Shown in pieces: positions 55,550 to 64,000 of a DNA stretch of 64,000 bases. Within the stretch, counting starts at the first letter, position 1. Every line of letters starts with the position of its first letter. Location: the NCBI RefSeq assembly GCF_000478585.1, contig NZ_ARWI01000001.1, positions 1,240,001-1,304,000 on the forward strand, given 5' to 3'. The stretch is from Thiomicrorhabdus sp. Kp2. Its GTDB lineage: Bacteria; Pseudomonadota; Gammaproteobacteria; Thiomicrospirales; Thiomicrospiraceae. The notes beneath the pieces were generated by a model. It had not been told where the DNA came from, did not search any database, and was given only the letters and a program-made list of their open reading frames with translations. The position numbers and the translations under genes are program-made.

Positions 55550-57631
55550 ATGCCGACTACAACGCAAGCAAACCCTAGAATACTCATTATCGAAGATGAT
55601 CCTGTCACTCGGTTAACGTTGCGTAAAGTATTAGCTCAATCGGACTATGAAGTGTTTGATGCCAGCAATGGCCGTGAGGGATTCACAAGCTATATCGAAC
55701 AAGCACCCAATCTTGTTATTGTCGATGCCATGATGCCAGAGATGAATGGCTACGAAACCATACAAGCCATCCGTAAATACGAACAAGATCGCGCTATTCC
55801 ACTATTAATGCTCACAGCACTGGATGACGTTGACTCCATTAATAATGCTTTTGATGCGGGCGCCACCGACTTTATTACCAAGCCAATCAATTGGGGTCTA
55901 TTAACACAGCGTGTGAAATATGCACTTCGTTCAGCAGAAATTGAAGAACAATTAAGAAGTAGCCAAGCGCAACTGGTCTTTGCTCAAAAACTGGCGAAAC
56001 TGGGTTATTGGGAGTGGGATGCTGTCTCAGACCGAGTCACGGGATCACAATCGGCCTTTAGTTTATTTGGCGTTCCTAAACACTCTGCGGTTAGCTTAGA
56101 CAATTTTTTAAGTCGCGTTTTGCCTAAAGATTTACCTATCATTCAACAAGCTGTTTCTGAAGCAAGCAATGGACAGTCTCATATTCAAATCAGCTTTAGA
56201 GTCATTCAGCAAGATGGCAATCTGCGCCATATTGAATGTTTAGGGGAAGTGAGTTATGACAGCCAAGACAAAATCAATAAGATTACAGGTTCTGCCCAAG
56301 ATATTAGTCGCCTACATAAAGCTGAAACCTTAATTCATTATCAATCGAAACATGACACACTAACAGAACTTCCAAACAGGGTGAGTTTTAATGAAACTCT
56401 AACAACCCTGTTGTCAGAAAACGCTCATCAACAACTTGGTGCTGTGCTTATTTTTGATATTGACCGTTTTAAACAAATCAATAAAAACTTAGGTCAAGAA
56501 CAGGGAGACAATCTGCTCATTTCGCTTGCACAGCGTTTAAACCGAATTACCCGAGAGGGTGATTTTGTGGCTAGAATCGGAAGTGATGAATTTGCCATCC
56601 TCTTACCTAAGATACAAAACAACAATGAACTAAACTTGGTCATTAACCGTTTCAGGAATGACTTAAACGCTCCTTTTATCGTTAATAATAAAGAATTATT
56701 TATCAGTTATAGTTGTGGTGTATCCGTTTTTCCAGATGATGCCACGGACACTGAAACTTTAATTGAGCATGCGAACAGCGCAAGAACCAACGCCAAATCA
56801 CATGGTGGTAATCAATTCATTTTTTACAGACCAGAAATGAATGACAACGCCTTAGATATGCTCACTTTAGAGAACGATCTACGCAAGGCTTTAAAAAATA
56901 ATGAAATCGAAGTTTTTTACCAACCACAAGTTCATGCTAAAACACTTGAACCTATCGGCTCAGAAGCTTTAGTACGTTGGCGCCACCCTACTCGTGGCAT
57001 CGTCTCTCCTGTGGTATTTATTCCCTTGGCTGAAAGCACTGGAATGATTATTGAGATTGGTCGTTATGTCTTGGAAACGGCCATTAAACAAACGGAAATT
57101 TGGCACAATTTAGGTTATGACCAAATGCGTATTGGCATCAATTTATCGAGTAGACAGTTTACCCAATCTAACCTTATGCAAGACACCCAAACCGCGTTAA
57201 GTAAAACGAAATTGCCGAGTCATTTTGTTGATTTAGAAATCACCGAGAGCCTTGCGATGAGCGACGCTGAGACCAATATCAATATATTGAGTGGCTTAAA
57301 AGCCATGGGAGTTTCTCTCTCTATTGATGATTTTGGTACGGGCTATTCATCCTTAGCTTATCTGCACAGCTTTCCCATTGATACGATTAAAATTGACCGT
57401 TCGTTTGTACTAAATCTTGACACTCCAGAAGGTCAGGCCATTGCTAAAACGATATTAGCCATGGCTGAAAGTCTTAACTTGGAAGTAGTGGCCGAAGGGA
57501 TTGAACTTGATGAACAAGTGACGTTTTTTGCCGATAAACACTGCGATATTTTCCAAGGCTACAAATTTGGTAAACCGATGCCACATAATGAGTTTACTGA
57601 TTGGTTAAAACAACACCACTCTAAAAAATAA
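55550..57631 (+). CDS. Response regulator REC-PAS-GGDEF-EAL
   Basis: The 693-residue soluble protein has a receiver (LIIEDDPVTRL, IVDAMMPEMNG, phospho-Asp about 58), a PAS domain (about 150-260), then GGDEF and EAL domains. The GGDEF loop reads GSDEF (ARIGSDEFAILL), so cyclase activity is uncertain. The EAL domain is intact (GSEALVRWRHP, NLSSRQF, LEITESLAM, SIDDFGTGYSSLAYL, GYKFGKP), so the net role may be c-di-GMP breakdown. An HPt gene follows 24 bases later, which suggests a phosphorelay input. Confidence 0.93.
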   Translation: MPTTTQANPRILIIEDDPVTRLTLRKVLAQSDYEVFDASNGREGFTSYIEQAPNLVIVDAMMPEMNGYETIQAIRKYEQDRAIPLLMLTALDDVDSINNAFDAGATDFITKPINWGLLTQRVKYALRSAEIEEQLRSSQAQLVFAQKLAKLGYWEWDAVSDRVTGSQSAFSLFGVPKHSAVSLDNFLSRVLPKDLPIIQQAVSEASNGQSHIQISFRVIQQDGNLRHIECLGEVSYDSQDKINKITGSAQDISRLHKAETLIHYQSKHDTLTELPNRVSFNETLTTLLSENAHQQLGAVLIFDIDRFKQINKNLGQEQGDNLLISLAQRLNRITREGDFVARIGSDEFAILLPKIQNNNELNLVINRFRNDLNAPFIVNNKELFISYSCGVSVFPDDATDTETLIEHANSARTNAKSHGGNQFIFYRPEMNDNALDMLTLENDLRKALKNNEIEVFYQPQVHAKTLEPIGSEALVRWRHPTRGIVSPVVFIPLAESTGMIIEIGRYVLETAIKQTEIWHNLGYDQMRIGINLSSRQFTQSNLMQDTQTALSKTKLPSHFVDLEITESLAMSDAETNINILSGLKAMGVSLSIDDFGTGYSSLAYLHSFPIDTIKIDRSFVLNLDTPEGQAIAKTILAMAESLNLEVVAEGIELDEQVTFFADKHCDIFQGYKFGKPMPHNEFTDWLKQHHSKK

Positions 57632-57655
57632 AAATAGATATGGAACAAATAAGTT

Positions 57656-57994
57656 ATGCACATTGATTTAGACAACCTAGACATGCTAAAAGAAATTATT
57701 GGCGACGACCTGAAAGAGGTTCTTAATGTTTTTTTAGACAGCACACCCGATAGCATTTTACAGTTACAAAATGCCATTGACTCAAATACTATGCCTAAAA
57801 TTCAATCATTAGCTCATGCCATTAAGGGCAGTGCCGCTAACATTGGTGCTAATCAACTATCTATACTGGCGGGGCAAATTGAGCAGCAAGCTAAACTGAA
57901 TAATTCAGCCAACTTTGCAGAACTTTTGCCTCAAGTTATTTCAGAAAACCGAGCGGTTGAAGAAGCGTTAAAAACCTATATGGCCAATTTTTAA
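57656..57994 (+). CDS. Stand-alone HPt phosphotransfer protein
   Basis: The 112-residue helical protein contains the HPt signature AHAIKGSAANIGA (phospho-His about 49). It can carry phosphate between a hybrid kinase and a receiver. The nearest candidates are the hybrid kinase at 51581, which lacks an HPt, and the REC-GGDEF-EAL protein directly upstream. Confidence 0.88.
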   Translation: MHIDLDNLDMLKEIIGDDLKEVLNVFLDSTPDSILQLQNAIDSNTMPKIQSLAHAIKGSAANIGANQLSILAGQIEQQAKLNNSANFAELLPQVISENRAVEEALKTYMANF

Positions 57995-58042
57995 CCTTAT
58001 CACCTATCTCTACATAGCCCATTTAATTAAAGGATTTGCTAT

Positions 58043-58639
58043 ATGCATTATCGTGTAACCGAAGATGAAAAACGCCGTGCTAAAACACCGCATCACATTT
58101 TCAATATTAACGTTATTATCACTCATCTATTTATTTCTATGATTGTTCTTGAAATAGGTGAAACACTTGAATTATTACTTGTTCCACTGATATCAAGTTT
58201 AGTGATTGCTTTTCTTTATTTTAAAACAAAGAAAGTGATTCAAAATGATACTTGGTTTGTGAGCTCTCACTGGATTATGGCTTGGCGTCGAGGACGCATA
58301 CTGCTTTTCAGTTATGCGGTTGCAATAGGCATGGTATTGGTTTATTTATTGATCGACACCCTCTTTCCAGGAGGGTTTAGTATGAACGATTTTTCAACAG
58401 AAGGCTCTCAAACCAACTTAGGTGAAGTCATTACCTTGCGTTTTGCAGCCGTAGTCATTTTTGTTGCTGTACTAATTACCTTTATGCAAACAGGTATTGC
58501 CGTGTATGACGCAGGCAATGGGATATCAAACCCTAATATTGCAAAAATTCTACCAAGAGATGAAAACTCAAATGAAGAGCTTGGAAAAGGTAGTGATGAA
58601 GGCAATCAAACGGCTAAAGTGGACGATACACCGAAATGA
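58043..58639 (+). CDS. Membrane protein of unknown function
   Basis: The 198-residue protein starts after an AAAGGA site and has about four membrane helices (about 22-40, 45-62, 88-108, 133-155). It ends in a charged polar tail from about 170. No known domain is recognised. It overlaps the next gene by ATGA, so the two probably act together. Confidence 0.65.
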   Translation: MHYRVTEDEKRRAKTPHHIFNINVIITHLFISMIVLEIGETLELLLVPLISSLVIAFLYFKTKKVIQNDTWFVSSHWIMAWRRGRILLFSYAVAIGMVLVYLLIDTLFPGGFSMNDFSTEGSQTNLGEVITLRFAAVVIFVAVLITFMQTGIAVYDAGNGISNPNIAKILPRDENSNEELGKGSDEGNQTAKVDDTPK

Positions 58640-59310
58640 GTGATAGTAAGAATTTGGGTGCAAAGCCCAAAACAAAAAATTTACCCGTTTTTTGGATTTT
58701 AATCGTTTTTAGCGTGATTGGCTTTGGTTTAATTCTTTTAATACAGCCTGATAGAGAGCCTGTAAACCAAGAACACCTTCCTTGGAATGCACACTTTGAT
58801 AAAGAGGGAAAATTACACGCTTTAGGTTTAACGATTCATGAGTCAACCCTTGAGGATGCCATGGCACTCTATGGTAAAGATGTTGAGGTAAAGATGTTCT
58901 CTAAGCTCGATGAATCTAATAAATCATTAGAAGCTTATTTTCCCGTTATTTATATCGGCTCTATCAAAGCCGCTTTAACGCTTAAATTAGCCGCAACACA
59001 AGAACAACTTAATACAACCTATGATAATGGTAAAAAGATCACAATGACCACCTCAGGAGAGAGGGAAATTGAGCTATATACATCTGATATTACCAAGTTC
59101 TTCAATACCCCCATTTCAAGCCTAGCGTTGATACCAAGAAACAATTTAACCGATAGAGCCATTGCGAAACGTTTTGGTGAACCTAATAAAAAAGAGATTC
59201 AATCAGATGGTTTACCCCATTGGTTTTTCAACGATCTAGGGCTTGAACTTATTTTAGACCAGAAAGGCCCTGAGGCGTTGCAATACACAACAAGTATTGC
59301 CCCAAAGTAA
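58636..59310 (+). CDS. Membrane-anchored protein of unknown function
   Basis: The 224-residue protein has one membrane helix near the N-terminus (about 16-36) and a mostly soluble domain, probably periplasmic. It includes LHALGLTIHESTLEDAMALYG and KRFGEPNKKEIQSDGLPHWFFNDLGLELIL. The pattern hints at a beta-rich lipoprotein-like domain, but no family is recognised. It is translationally coupled to the gene before it. Confidence 0.6.
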   Translation: MSDSKNLGAKPKTKNLPVFWILIVFSVIGFGLILLIQPDREPVNQEHLPWNAHFDKEGKLHALGLTIHESTLEDAMALYGKDVEVKMFSKLDESNKSLEAYFPVIYIGSIKAALTLKLAATQEQLNTTYDNGKKITMTTSGEREIELYTSDITKFFNTPISSLALIPRNNLTDRAIAKRFGEPNKKEIQSDGLPHWFFNDLGLELILDQKGPEALQYTTSIAPK

Positions 59311-59352
59311 AATCTAATCTTGTTTACAATTCAACGATAAATAAACCAACTT

Positions 59353-59364
59353 ACCAGGCCTGGC
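59353..59364. repeat. Palindrome near-copy between convergent genes
   Basis: ACCAGGCCTGGC with TTACC on the left arm, one mismatch from the 12-mer, in the gap between the unknown membrane protein and ccoS. Confidence 0.7.
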
Positions 59365-59465
59365 AAACCCTATGACCATCAAAACACTGTGAGCGTAGGG
59401 TTGGATAGATTGGTTTTTATTATTAAATAGTATCTATAGGATTAATATTGTGCTTTGAAAAGTTG

Positions 59466-59705
59466 TTAACTCGTTTTCTCTGACTCTTTAGATCCTGCAG
59501 ATAGCTTATCGTCACGCGCCTCCTCTACTGAGGAAGCCTGCTTTTTCTGTTCAATATCCTCTGGAAATTCATCGTCCATAAAAATACGATTAGCTTGCCC
59601 ATCCATATCATCAAAATGGCCATTTTTTGCCATCCAAATAAAGACAACCACCACCAAAAACCCAAAGAAAAGCATCATTGGAATTAAGCCATAGATCACA
59701 TCCAT
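59466..59705 (-). CDS. ccoS: cbb3 oxidase assembly protein CcoS
   Basis: A 79-residue protein with one N-terminal membrane helix (about 5-26) followed by FIWMAKNGHFDDMDGQANRIFMDD, the CcoS family core. CcoS is needed for cofactor insertion into cbb3-type oxidase. It lies 27 bases downstream of ccoI. Confidence 0.9.
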   Translation of the reverse strand: MDVIYGLIPMMLFFGFLVVVVFIWMAKNGHFDDMDGQANRIFMDDEFPEDIEQKKQASSVEEARDDKLSAGSKESEKTS

Positions 59706-59732
59706 TTTTTGTCCCTCTACATCTATCTTGCT

Positions 59733-62201
59733 TTATTTTAATGAATGCTTTTTATTAAAAAAGCTACGAATACGAGCGGCATTACCAATCACAACTAAAC
59801 TACTTAAAGGCATAGTAATAGCGGCAATCAATGGTGTTAACACACCTGACATCGCTAAAGGAACCATAATTAAGTTATAAGTTATCGAGCTCGCAATATT
59901 CTGTTTAATCGTGCGTAATGTTTTGGCTGAAAGCTCTATAGCGGTATCTACAGCCAACAATTCATTGTTCATTAAAACAATATCCGCACTTTCCATTGAT
60001 ACATCTGTACCTGATCCTAAAGCAATCCCAACATTGGCTCTCACTAATGCAGGTGCATCATTGACACCATCACCCACCATAGCCACTGTTTGACCTTGTG
60101 CTTGCAATGTCTTAATCACTTCATTTTTGTCTTCAGGCAGTACTTCAGCAATAACATTCATGCCACCTAACTGCTCGGCAACCCGATCCGCCACGACAGC
60201 CAAATCACCACTCAATAGAGAAACCTTTTTACCTTTAGCTTTCAAGCGAGAAATCAGTTCTACGGCTTCAGGTCTGATTTCATCCTCTAAGAAAATAACC
60301 CCTTTTATTTCTGAGTCTTTTGCAATCCACACCGCTGTTTGCCCAAGTTTTGCTTTTTCTTCTGCAACGGTTTGCAAACTATCAGGTAATGTAAAGTTTA
60401 AAGAGGAGAGCCAACTCGCTGTACCAATCTGGTAAAGACTGTTAGCAACCGTTCCTTGAACACCTTTACCTGCAATAATTTTAAAACCATCTACTTTAGA
60501 CCATTCACTATTGCCAATTGAAAAACGGTTTTTAACAGATTTAACTATTCCATTTCCTAAGCTGTGTTCTGATAAATTTTCTATTGAGGCAACCGCTCTA
60601 AGAATCTTCTCTTGTTCTGTTGAATCGACAAACGCTTCTCCAACTAACTTCATTTCACCCTTCGTTAAGGTGCCTGTTTTGTCAAAAACAAAGTGTTCAA
60701 TTGAGTGTAACACCTCTAATACAGTACCGTTTTTGACCAAGATACCGTTACGTGCTGAAACACCTGACGCCACGGCTATTGCCATTGGGGTCGCTAAACC
60801 GAAAGCACAAGGGCAGGTTATAATTAAAACCGCCGTAGCTGTAATCACCGCAAATTCAATATTAGCCATAAACAGCCAGAATACAAAACTAGCTAATGCC
60901 AGTGAAATTGTGGTTGAAACAAACCATGGCATAATTTTATCGGCAGTACATTGGATGGGGGCTTTTGAACCCTGCGCCTCTTCAACCATATGAACAATCT
61001 TACCGAGCTTGGTATCCTGTAAAATCTTATCTACTTGAATGGTAAGGTGACCATCTACATTTAAAGTACCCGCCACAACACTGTCATTAACATTCTTGCT
61101 TATTTCTTTTGATTCCCCACTCAGCATAGATTCATTAACCATGCTTTGGCCAAAGCTTATTGTGCCATCTACTGGAATTTGTTCGCCTGGTTTAACGACA
61201 ATTAAATCCCCTTTTAATAAGGTTCTCACAGGCACAATGTTCTCTGCTTCTTCATTTAATTTACGCGCCACTTTGGGCTGTAGATCCATTAATCTTCTAG
61301 AAGCATCAATCGCTTTATTTTTAGAGATCGCTTCTAAATAGCGACCAATCAAGAGTAGAAACATAAAGTCTATCAGAGTATCGAAATAGACATCACCAGA
61401 GTGATTAGGGTGAATTGTGACCCAAAAAGAGTAGAAATAGGTCGTAAGCATACCTAAACTAATCGAGACATCCATTCCTACCGTTCTAGATTTTATTGCT
61501 GTTAAAGCCCCTTTAAGGAAGGGTTGACCTGAATAGGCTAATGCAGCGGTCGCAATAAAAAACTCAAGCCAATGAAAATAGTTGCGGTATTCAAGATCCT
61601 CTGCAGCCCCTGAATATAATGCGACGGAAAACCACATAACATTCATCATGGCAAAACCTGCAAAACCTAGACGGTAAAGAAGATCACGATTCGCTTTTTT
61701 ATAGGCTTGTTCACTCGCTGAAGGGTCATAAGGTGTGGCGTCATAACCAATAGAATTGAGTTTTTTGATAATTTCTGAGAGCTTAGTTTTACTGTTGTCC
61801 CAGCGAATTTTAATTTGTTTATTGGTAAAGTTGACCCGTGCCAATAACAAACCGTCCATTTTTGCTAAGGTATGCTCAATCAGCCAAACGCAAGCAGCGC
61901 AATGAATGGCTTCTGACATCAAAGTAATCTCACGTCTATCCGAGAGATTATCGACAAACTGAGATTGAACTTCATCATAATCAAAAAATTCAATATCTTT
62001 ATTAGGTGGAGGTGGCGGGCTTAGCAATTCACCATCAGGTGTTCGTTTATAAAAGCTCTCCATGCCTGCCTCATGGATTACTTCACACACTGAAGCACAT
62101 CCATGGCAACAAAAACTCTGTTGAGTGCCATTAATCTCTTTTAAAACCAAATCGCCTTTAGGTATGGCTTGCCCGCAATGAAAGCAACTATTTTTCATCA
62201 T
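59733..62201 (-). CDS. ccoI: Copper-transporting P-type ATPase for cbb3 assembly (CcoI/FixI)
   Basis: The 822-residue protein begins with a Cys-rich N-terminal domain (CFHCGQAIP, CCHGCASVCEVIH) and an HMA domain with CAACVW. About eight membrane helices follow, with the metal-site CPCAFGLATP, the phospho-Asp motif DKTGTLTKGE and MVGDGVNDAPAL. This is the FixI/CcoI subtype that exports copper for the cbb3 oxidase. It overlaps ccoH by one base. Confidence 0.93.
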   Translation of the reverse strand: MMKNSCFHCGQAIPKGDLVLKEINGTQQSFCCHGCASVCEVIHEAGMESFYKRTPDGELLSPPPPPNKDIEFFDYDEVQSQFVDNLSDRREITLMSEAIHCAACVWLIEHTLAKMDGLLLARVNFTNKQIKIRWDNSKTKLSEIIKKLNSIGYDATPYDPSASEQAYKKANRDLLYRLGFAGFAMMNVMWFSVALYSGAAEDLEYRNYFHWLEFFIATAALAYSGQPFLKGALTAIKSRTVGMDVSISLGMLTTYFYSFWVTIHPNHSGDVYFDTLIDFMFLLLIGRYLEAISKNKAIDASRRLMDLQPKVARKLNEEAENIVPVRTLLKGDLIVVKPGEQIPVDGTISFGQSMVNESMLSGESKEISKNVNDSVVAGTLNVDGHLTIQVDKILQDTKLGKIVHMVEEAQGSKAPIQCTADKIMPWFVSTTISLALASFVFWLFMANIEFAVITATAVLIITCPCAFGLATPMAIAVASGVSARNGILVKNGTVLEVLHSIEHFVFDKTGTLTKGEMKLVGEAFVDSTEQEKILRAVASIENLSEHSLGNGIVKSVKNRFSIGNSEWSKVDGFKIIAGKGVQGTVANSLYQIGTASWLSSLNFTLPDSLQTVAEEKAKLGQTAVWIAKDSEIKGVIFLEDEIRPEAVELISRLKAKGKKVSLLSGDLAVVADRVAEQLGGMNVIAEVLPEDKNEVIKTLQAQGQTVAMVGDGVNDAPALVRANVGIALGSGTDVSMESADIVLMNNELLAVDTAIELSAKTLRTIKQNIASSITYNLIMVPLAMSGVLTPLIAAITMPLSSLVVIGNAARIRSFFNKKHSLK

Positions 62202-62722
62202 TATTCAGGATCTTGAACCATAATACTTCGGCCGATATTGATACGAATATCACCCTTGGTCACTTCCATAATCAAATCCCATTTGCCTTTTACAGGTAAG
62301 CTAAATTCTTGTTCGTATTGTCCTATCCCATCTACTTTATTCATCTCCACGTTGCCATCCAGCTTTCTATCTGCTGGACGGTAAAAATAAAGCGTGGCAG
62401 TTTCAACCTCAATAGGATTATTTTCTTTATCTAACACCGATAGTTTTACAGTGTCTTTTTTACCTTCTGACAGAATCGGTAAATCCACCTGTAACTGCCA
62501 CCCTATTTTTTCCATACGTTTTTGCTCAGCCAGAATGACATCCATTCTTTTGCCTTGTTCGTAGTAGTCATCAACAACCAATCCTGGGTTTGTCACGATC
62601 GCCATACTCACCATAAAAAAATTGACGGTTAAAACGATAAGCAAAATCACAATCCAAGCTATAACAAACGGATTTTTCCAGGCAATACTCCAATCACGAG
62701 TATCTTTCTTACTATCAGTCAT
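62201..62722 (-). CDS. ccoH: FixH family protein (CcoH)
   Basis: The 173-residue protein has one membrane helix (about 18-40) and a periplasmic domain with [17 protein letters not shown] and [11 protein letters not shown], typical of FixH/CcoH. CcoH helps assemble or stabilise the cbb3 oxidase. It is the first gene of ccoHIS and lies behind a terminator that follows ccoG. Confidence 0.9.
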   Translation of the reverse strand: MTDSKKDTRDWSIAWKNPFVIAWIVILLIVLTVNFFMVSMAIVTNPGLVVDDYYEQGKRMDVILAEQKRMEKIGWQLQVDLPILSEGKKDTVKLSVLDKENNPIEVETATLYFYRPADRKLDGNVEMNKVDGIGQYEQEFSLPVKGKWDLIMEVTKGDIRINIGRSIMVQDPE

Positions 62723-62765
62723 TCCTTTACTCCTAAATTTTGCCAGGAGCTTTACTCCTGAAACG

Positions 62766-62800
62766 AAAAAGCCCTATTAAGGACTTTCCTAAATAGGGCT
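62766..62800 (-). terminator. Intrinsic terminator between ccoG and ccoH
   Basis: AGCCCTATT and AATAGGGCT pair over nine bases around a 13-base loop and are followed on the minus strand by a T-run. It would limit read-through from ccoG into ccoHIS. Confidence 0.75.
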
Positions 62801-62849
62801 ATTATAGCTGTAAAATAATTTGTAGCTACAGCTTCATTTTATTATGGCA

Positions 62850-64000
62850 TTAGCGTTTTTTAGGGCTAATAAATGCCGTTTCATATTTTGCAGATATCGA
62901 TTCATTATTTAAATTCACAACATGAATAGTGATTGGTGTACTAGTCTCTGTTAAGTTTTTATTAGGAATCTTAACAAACAAGGTGGTAGCACCAACATTA
63001 CCAGGCTGAACTGTAATCTGTTTATCTGCAATGTATGTCAATCCTTCTGGTCCTGTGACATCAATTTTTGCCAACATGACTTCATTAGACTTATTCACAA
63101 CCTTAACTGTCCATTTATTCTGAATATTACCATCACTCATTTGAACAAACAGTGGTGAACGCTCATGCAGTGCCTTTAAGTCGATTGGTGACATAGTTAG
63201 TAGACCATAAACCATAGCGATAGCCGCAAAAGCCATAATCGCTGAATATACGATTACTCTTGGTCGCTTAAATAAAGGTGGGGGCTTTTGTCCGGCAAAC
63301 TCTGCAAGTGAGGCGTAACGGATTAATCCACGTGGTTTTTTGATTTTATCCATAACAGAATCACAGGCATCGATACATAAACCACAGGTTATACAACCAA
63401 ATTGTTGACCTCGTCTAATATCTACACCTGTTGGGCAAACTGCGACACAAAGGTTACAGTCAATACAGTCACCTAAATCAGGAGCTTCTTCACCTGGTTT
63501 AAGACGCTTCATTCTCCCTCTTGGTTCTCCACGATCCACATCGTATGTTGGAACAACGGTTTGGGTATCAATCATTGCACCCTGGATACGAGCATAAGGG
63601 CAAAAACCGATGCAAGTTTGCTCACGCAAAATGCCTGCAAAGAAGAATGTCGCTGCGGCTAAACCTAAAATAACACTTGTTTCTGTTCCACCCCATTCAA
63701 AACTAAACAAACGTGCCCACAAATCAAACGCATCAGTAAAGTATGCGACAAAACTGAACGAAGTCATAAAAGCGATAATAGCCCACAGCACAAATTTAGG
63801 AAGCTTAGTCTTAATTTTAGAAAGGCTCATAGGTGCTTCATCTAACTTAATACGCTTGTTAGGTTGACCCTCAAACTTCTCTTCAATCCAAGTAAAAACA
63901 TCGGTCCATACAGTATGAAAACAAAAATATCCACACCAAAGACGCCCTGCTACAGCCGTAGATGCTGCTAGCAGAAGTGCGCCAAAGAGCAGAATCATGG
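62850..64000 (-). CDS. ccoG: cbb3 oxidase accessory protein CcoG, 5' end missing
   Basis: At least 382 residues lie within the window. The family is about 460-490 long, so the start lies beyond 64000 and the Met at 63998 is internal. It shows RLWCGYFCFHTVWTDVFTWIEE, membrane helices and two 4Fe-4S motifs (CIDCNLCVAVCPTGVDIRRGQQFGCITCGLCIDACD). A C-terminal IgG-like domain follows (VRVVNKSNE type). CcoG reduces Cu(II) to Cu(I) for the oxidase. The ccoNOQP structural genes probably lie just upstream, outside the window. Confidence 0.93.
   Translation of the reverse strand, partial: MILLFGALLLAASTAVAGRLWCGYFCFHTVWTDVFTWIEEKFEGQPNKRIKLDEAPMSLSKIKTKLPKFVLWAIIAFMTSFSFVAYFTDAFDLWARLFSFEWGGTETSVILGLAAATFFFAGILREQTCIGFCPYARIQGAMIDTQTVVPTYDVDRGEPRGRMKRLKPGEEAPDLGDCIDCNLCVAVCPTGVDIRRGQQFGCITCGLCIDACDSVMDKIKKPRGLIRYASLAEFAGQKPPPLFKRPRVIVYSAIMAFAAIAMVYGLLTMSPIDLKALHERSPLFVQMSDGNIQNKWTVKVVNKSNEVMLAKIDVTGPEGLTYIADKQITVQPGNVGATTLFVKIPNKNLTETSTPITIHVVNLNNESISAKYETAFISPKKR

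Noticed and set aside
1-64000. CRISPR arrays, tRNA and rRNA genes
   Set aside because: No regularly spaced repeats and no tRNA or rRNA signatures were seen. The iterated palindrome is irregularly spaced and lies in genes, unlike a CRISPR array.

Overview
The window is AT-rich chromosomal DNA from a gammaproteobacterium. The mix of genes resembles sulfur-oxidising Thiomicrospira/Thiomicrorhabdus/Hydrogenovibrio-type bacteria: def-fmt-rsmB-DUF4390-ntrY/ntrX-trkA-trkH, a cbb3 oxidase assembly cluster, paired half-size YeeE/YedE sulfur permeases, a TauE/SafE permease and many GGDEF/EAL proteins. That placement is inferred from gene content, not from a marker gene. No rRNA, tRNA or CRISPR array was recognised.

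Layout. (1) 1-5442 is one end of a mobile element inserted in comM. It holds two tandem 20-bp end repeats, a TnsE-like protein, a helicase, a thermonuclease-like protein and a truncated DUF262 protein. ComM is cut after about residue 293 and its 3' half is not in the window. (2) 6.3-15.6 kb holds ubiK, a diguanylate cyclase, a SPOR protein, argS, topA, a receiver/ATPase regulator and dprA. (3) 15.6-27.2 kb is a long forward run: def, fmt, rsmB, DUF4390, an NtrY-like kinase, an NtrX-like regulator lacking key sigma54-activator motifs, trkA, trkH, a methyltransferase and an EamA transporter. (4) 27.4-40.3 kb is mixed housekeeping: CHAD protein, acyltransferase, ttcA, MOSC, TauE, trmA, metH. (5) 40.5-48.2 kb is rich in c-di-GMP signalling genes and carries two decaying genes (a YjfB-like protein and a CBS-GGDEF protein), then two YeeE/YedE halves. 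(6) 48.7-59.3 kb holds typA, a ModA-like binding lipoprotein coupled to a hybrid histidine kinase, pip, dtd, a REC-PAS-GGDEF-EAL protein with an HPt protein, and two unknown membrane proteins. (7) 59.4-64 kb is ccoS, ccoI, ccoH and a partial ccoG, all on the minus strand.

The most striking signal is a short perfect palindrome, ACCAGGCCTGGT, often extended to TTACCAGGCCTGGTAA or further. I count 16 exact 12-mers and six copies with one mismatch between 10.5 and 59.4 kb, against far fewer than one expected by chance. Eight exact copies lie in genes and eight between genes. Copies inside genes use only two of the three reading frames (Pro-Gly-Leu or Gln-Ala-Trp). None occurs in the first 10.5 kb, which includes the mobile element. 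It looks like a highly iterated palindrome of unknown function.
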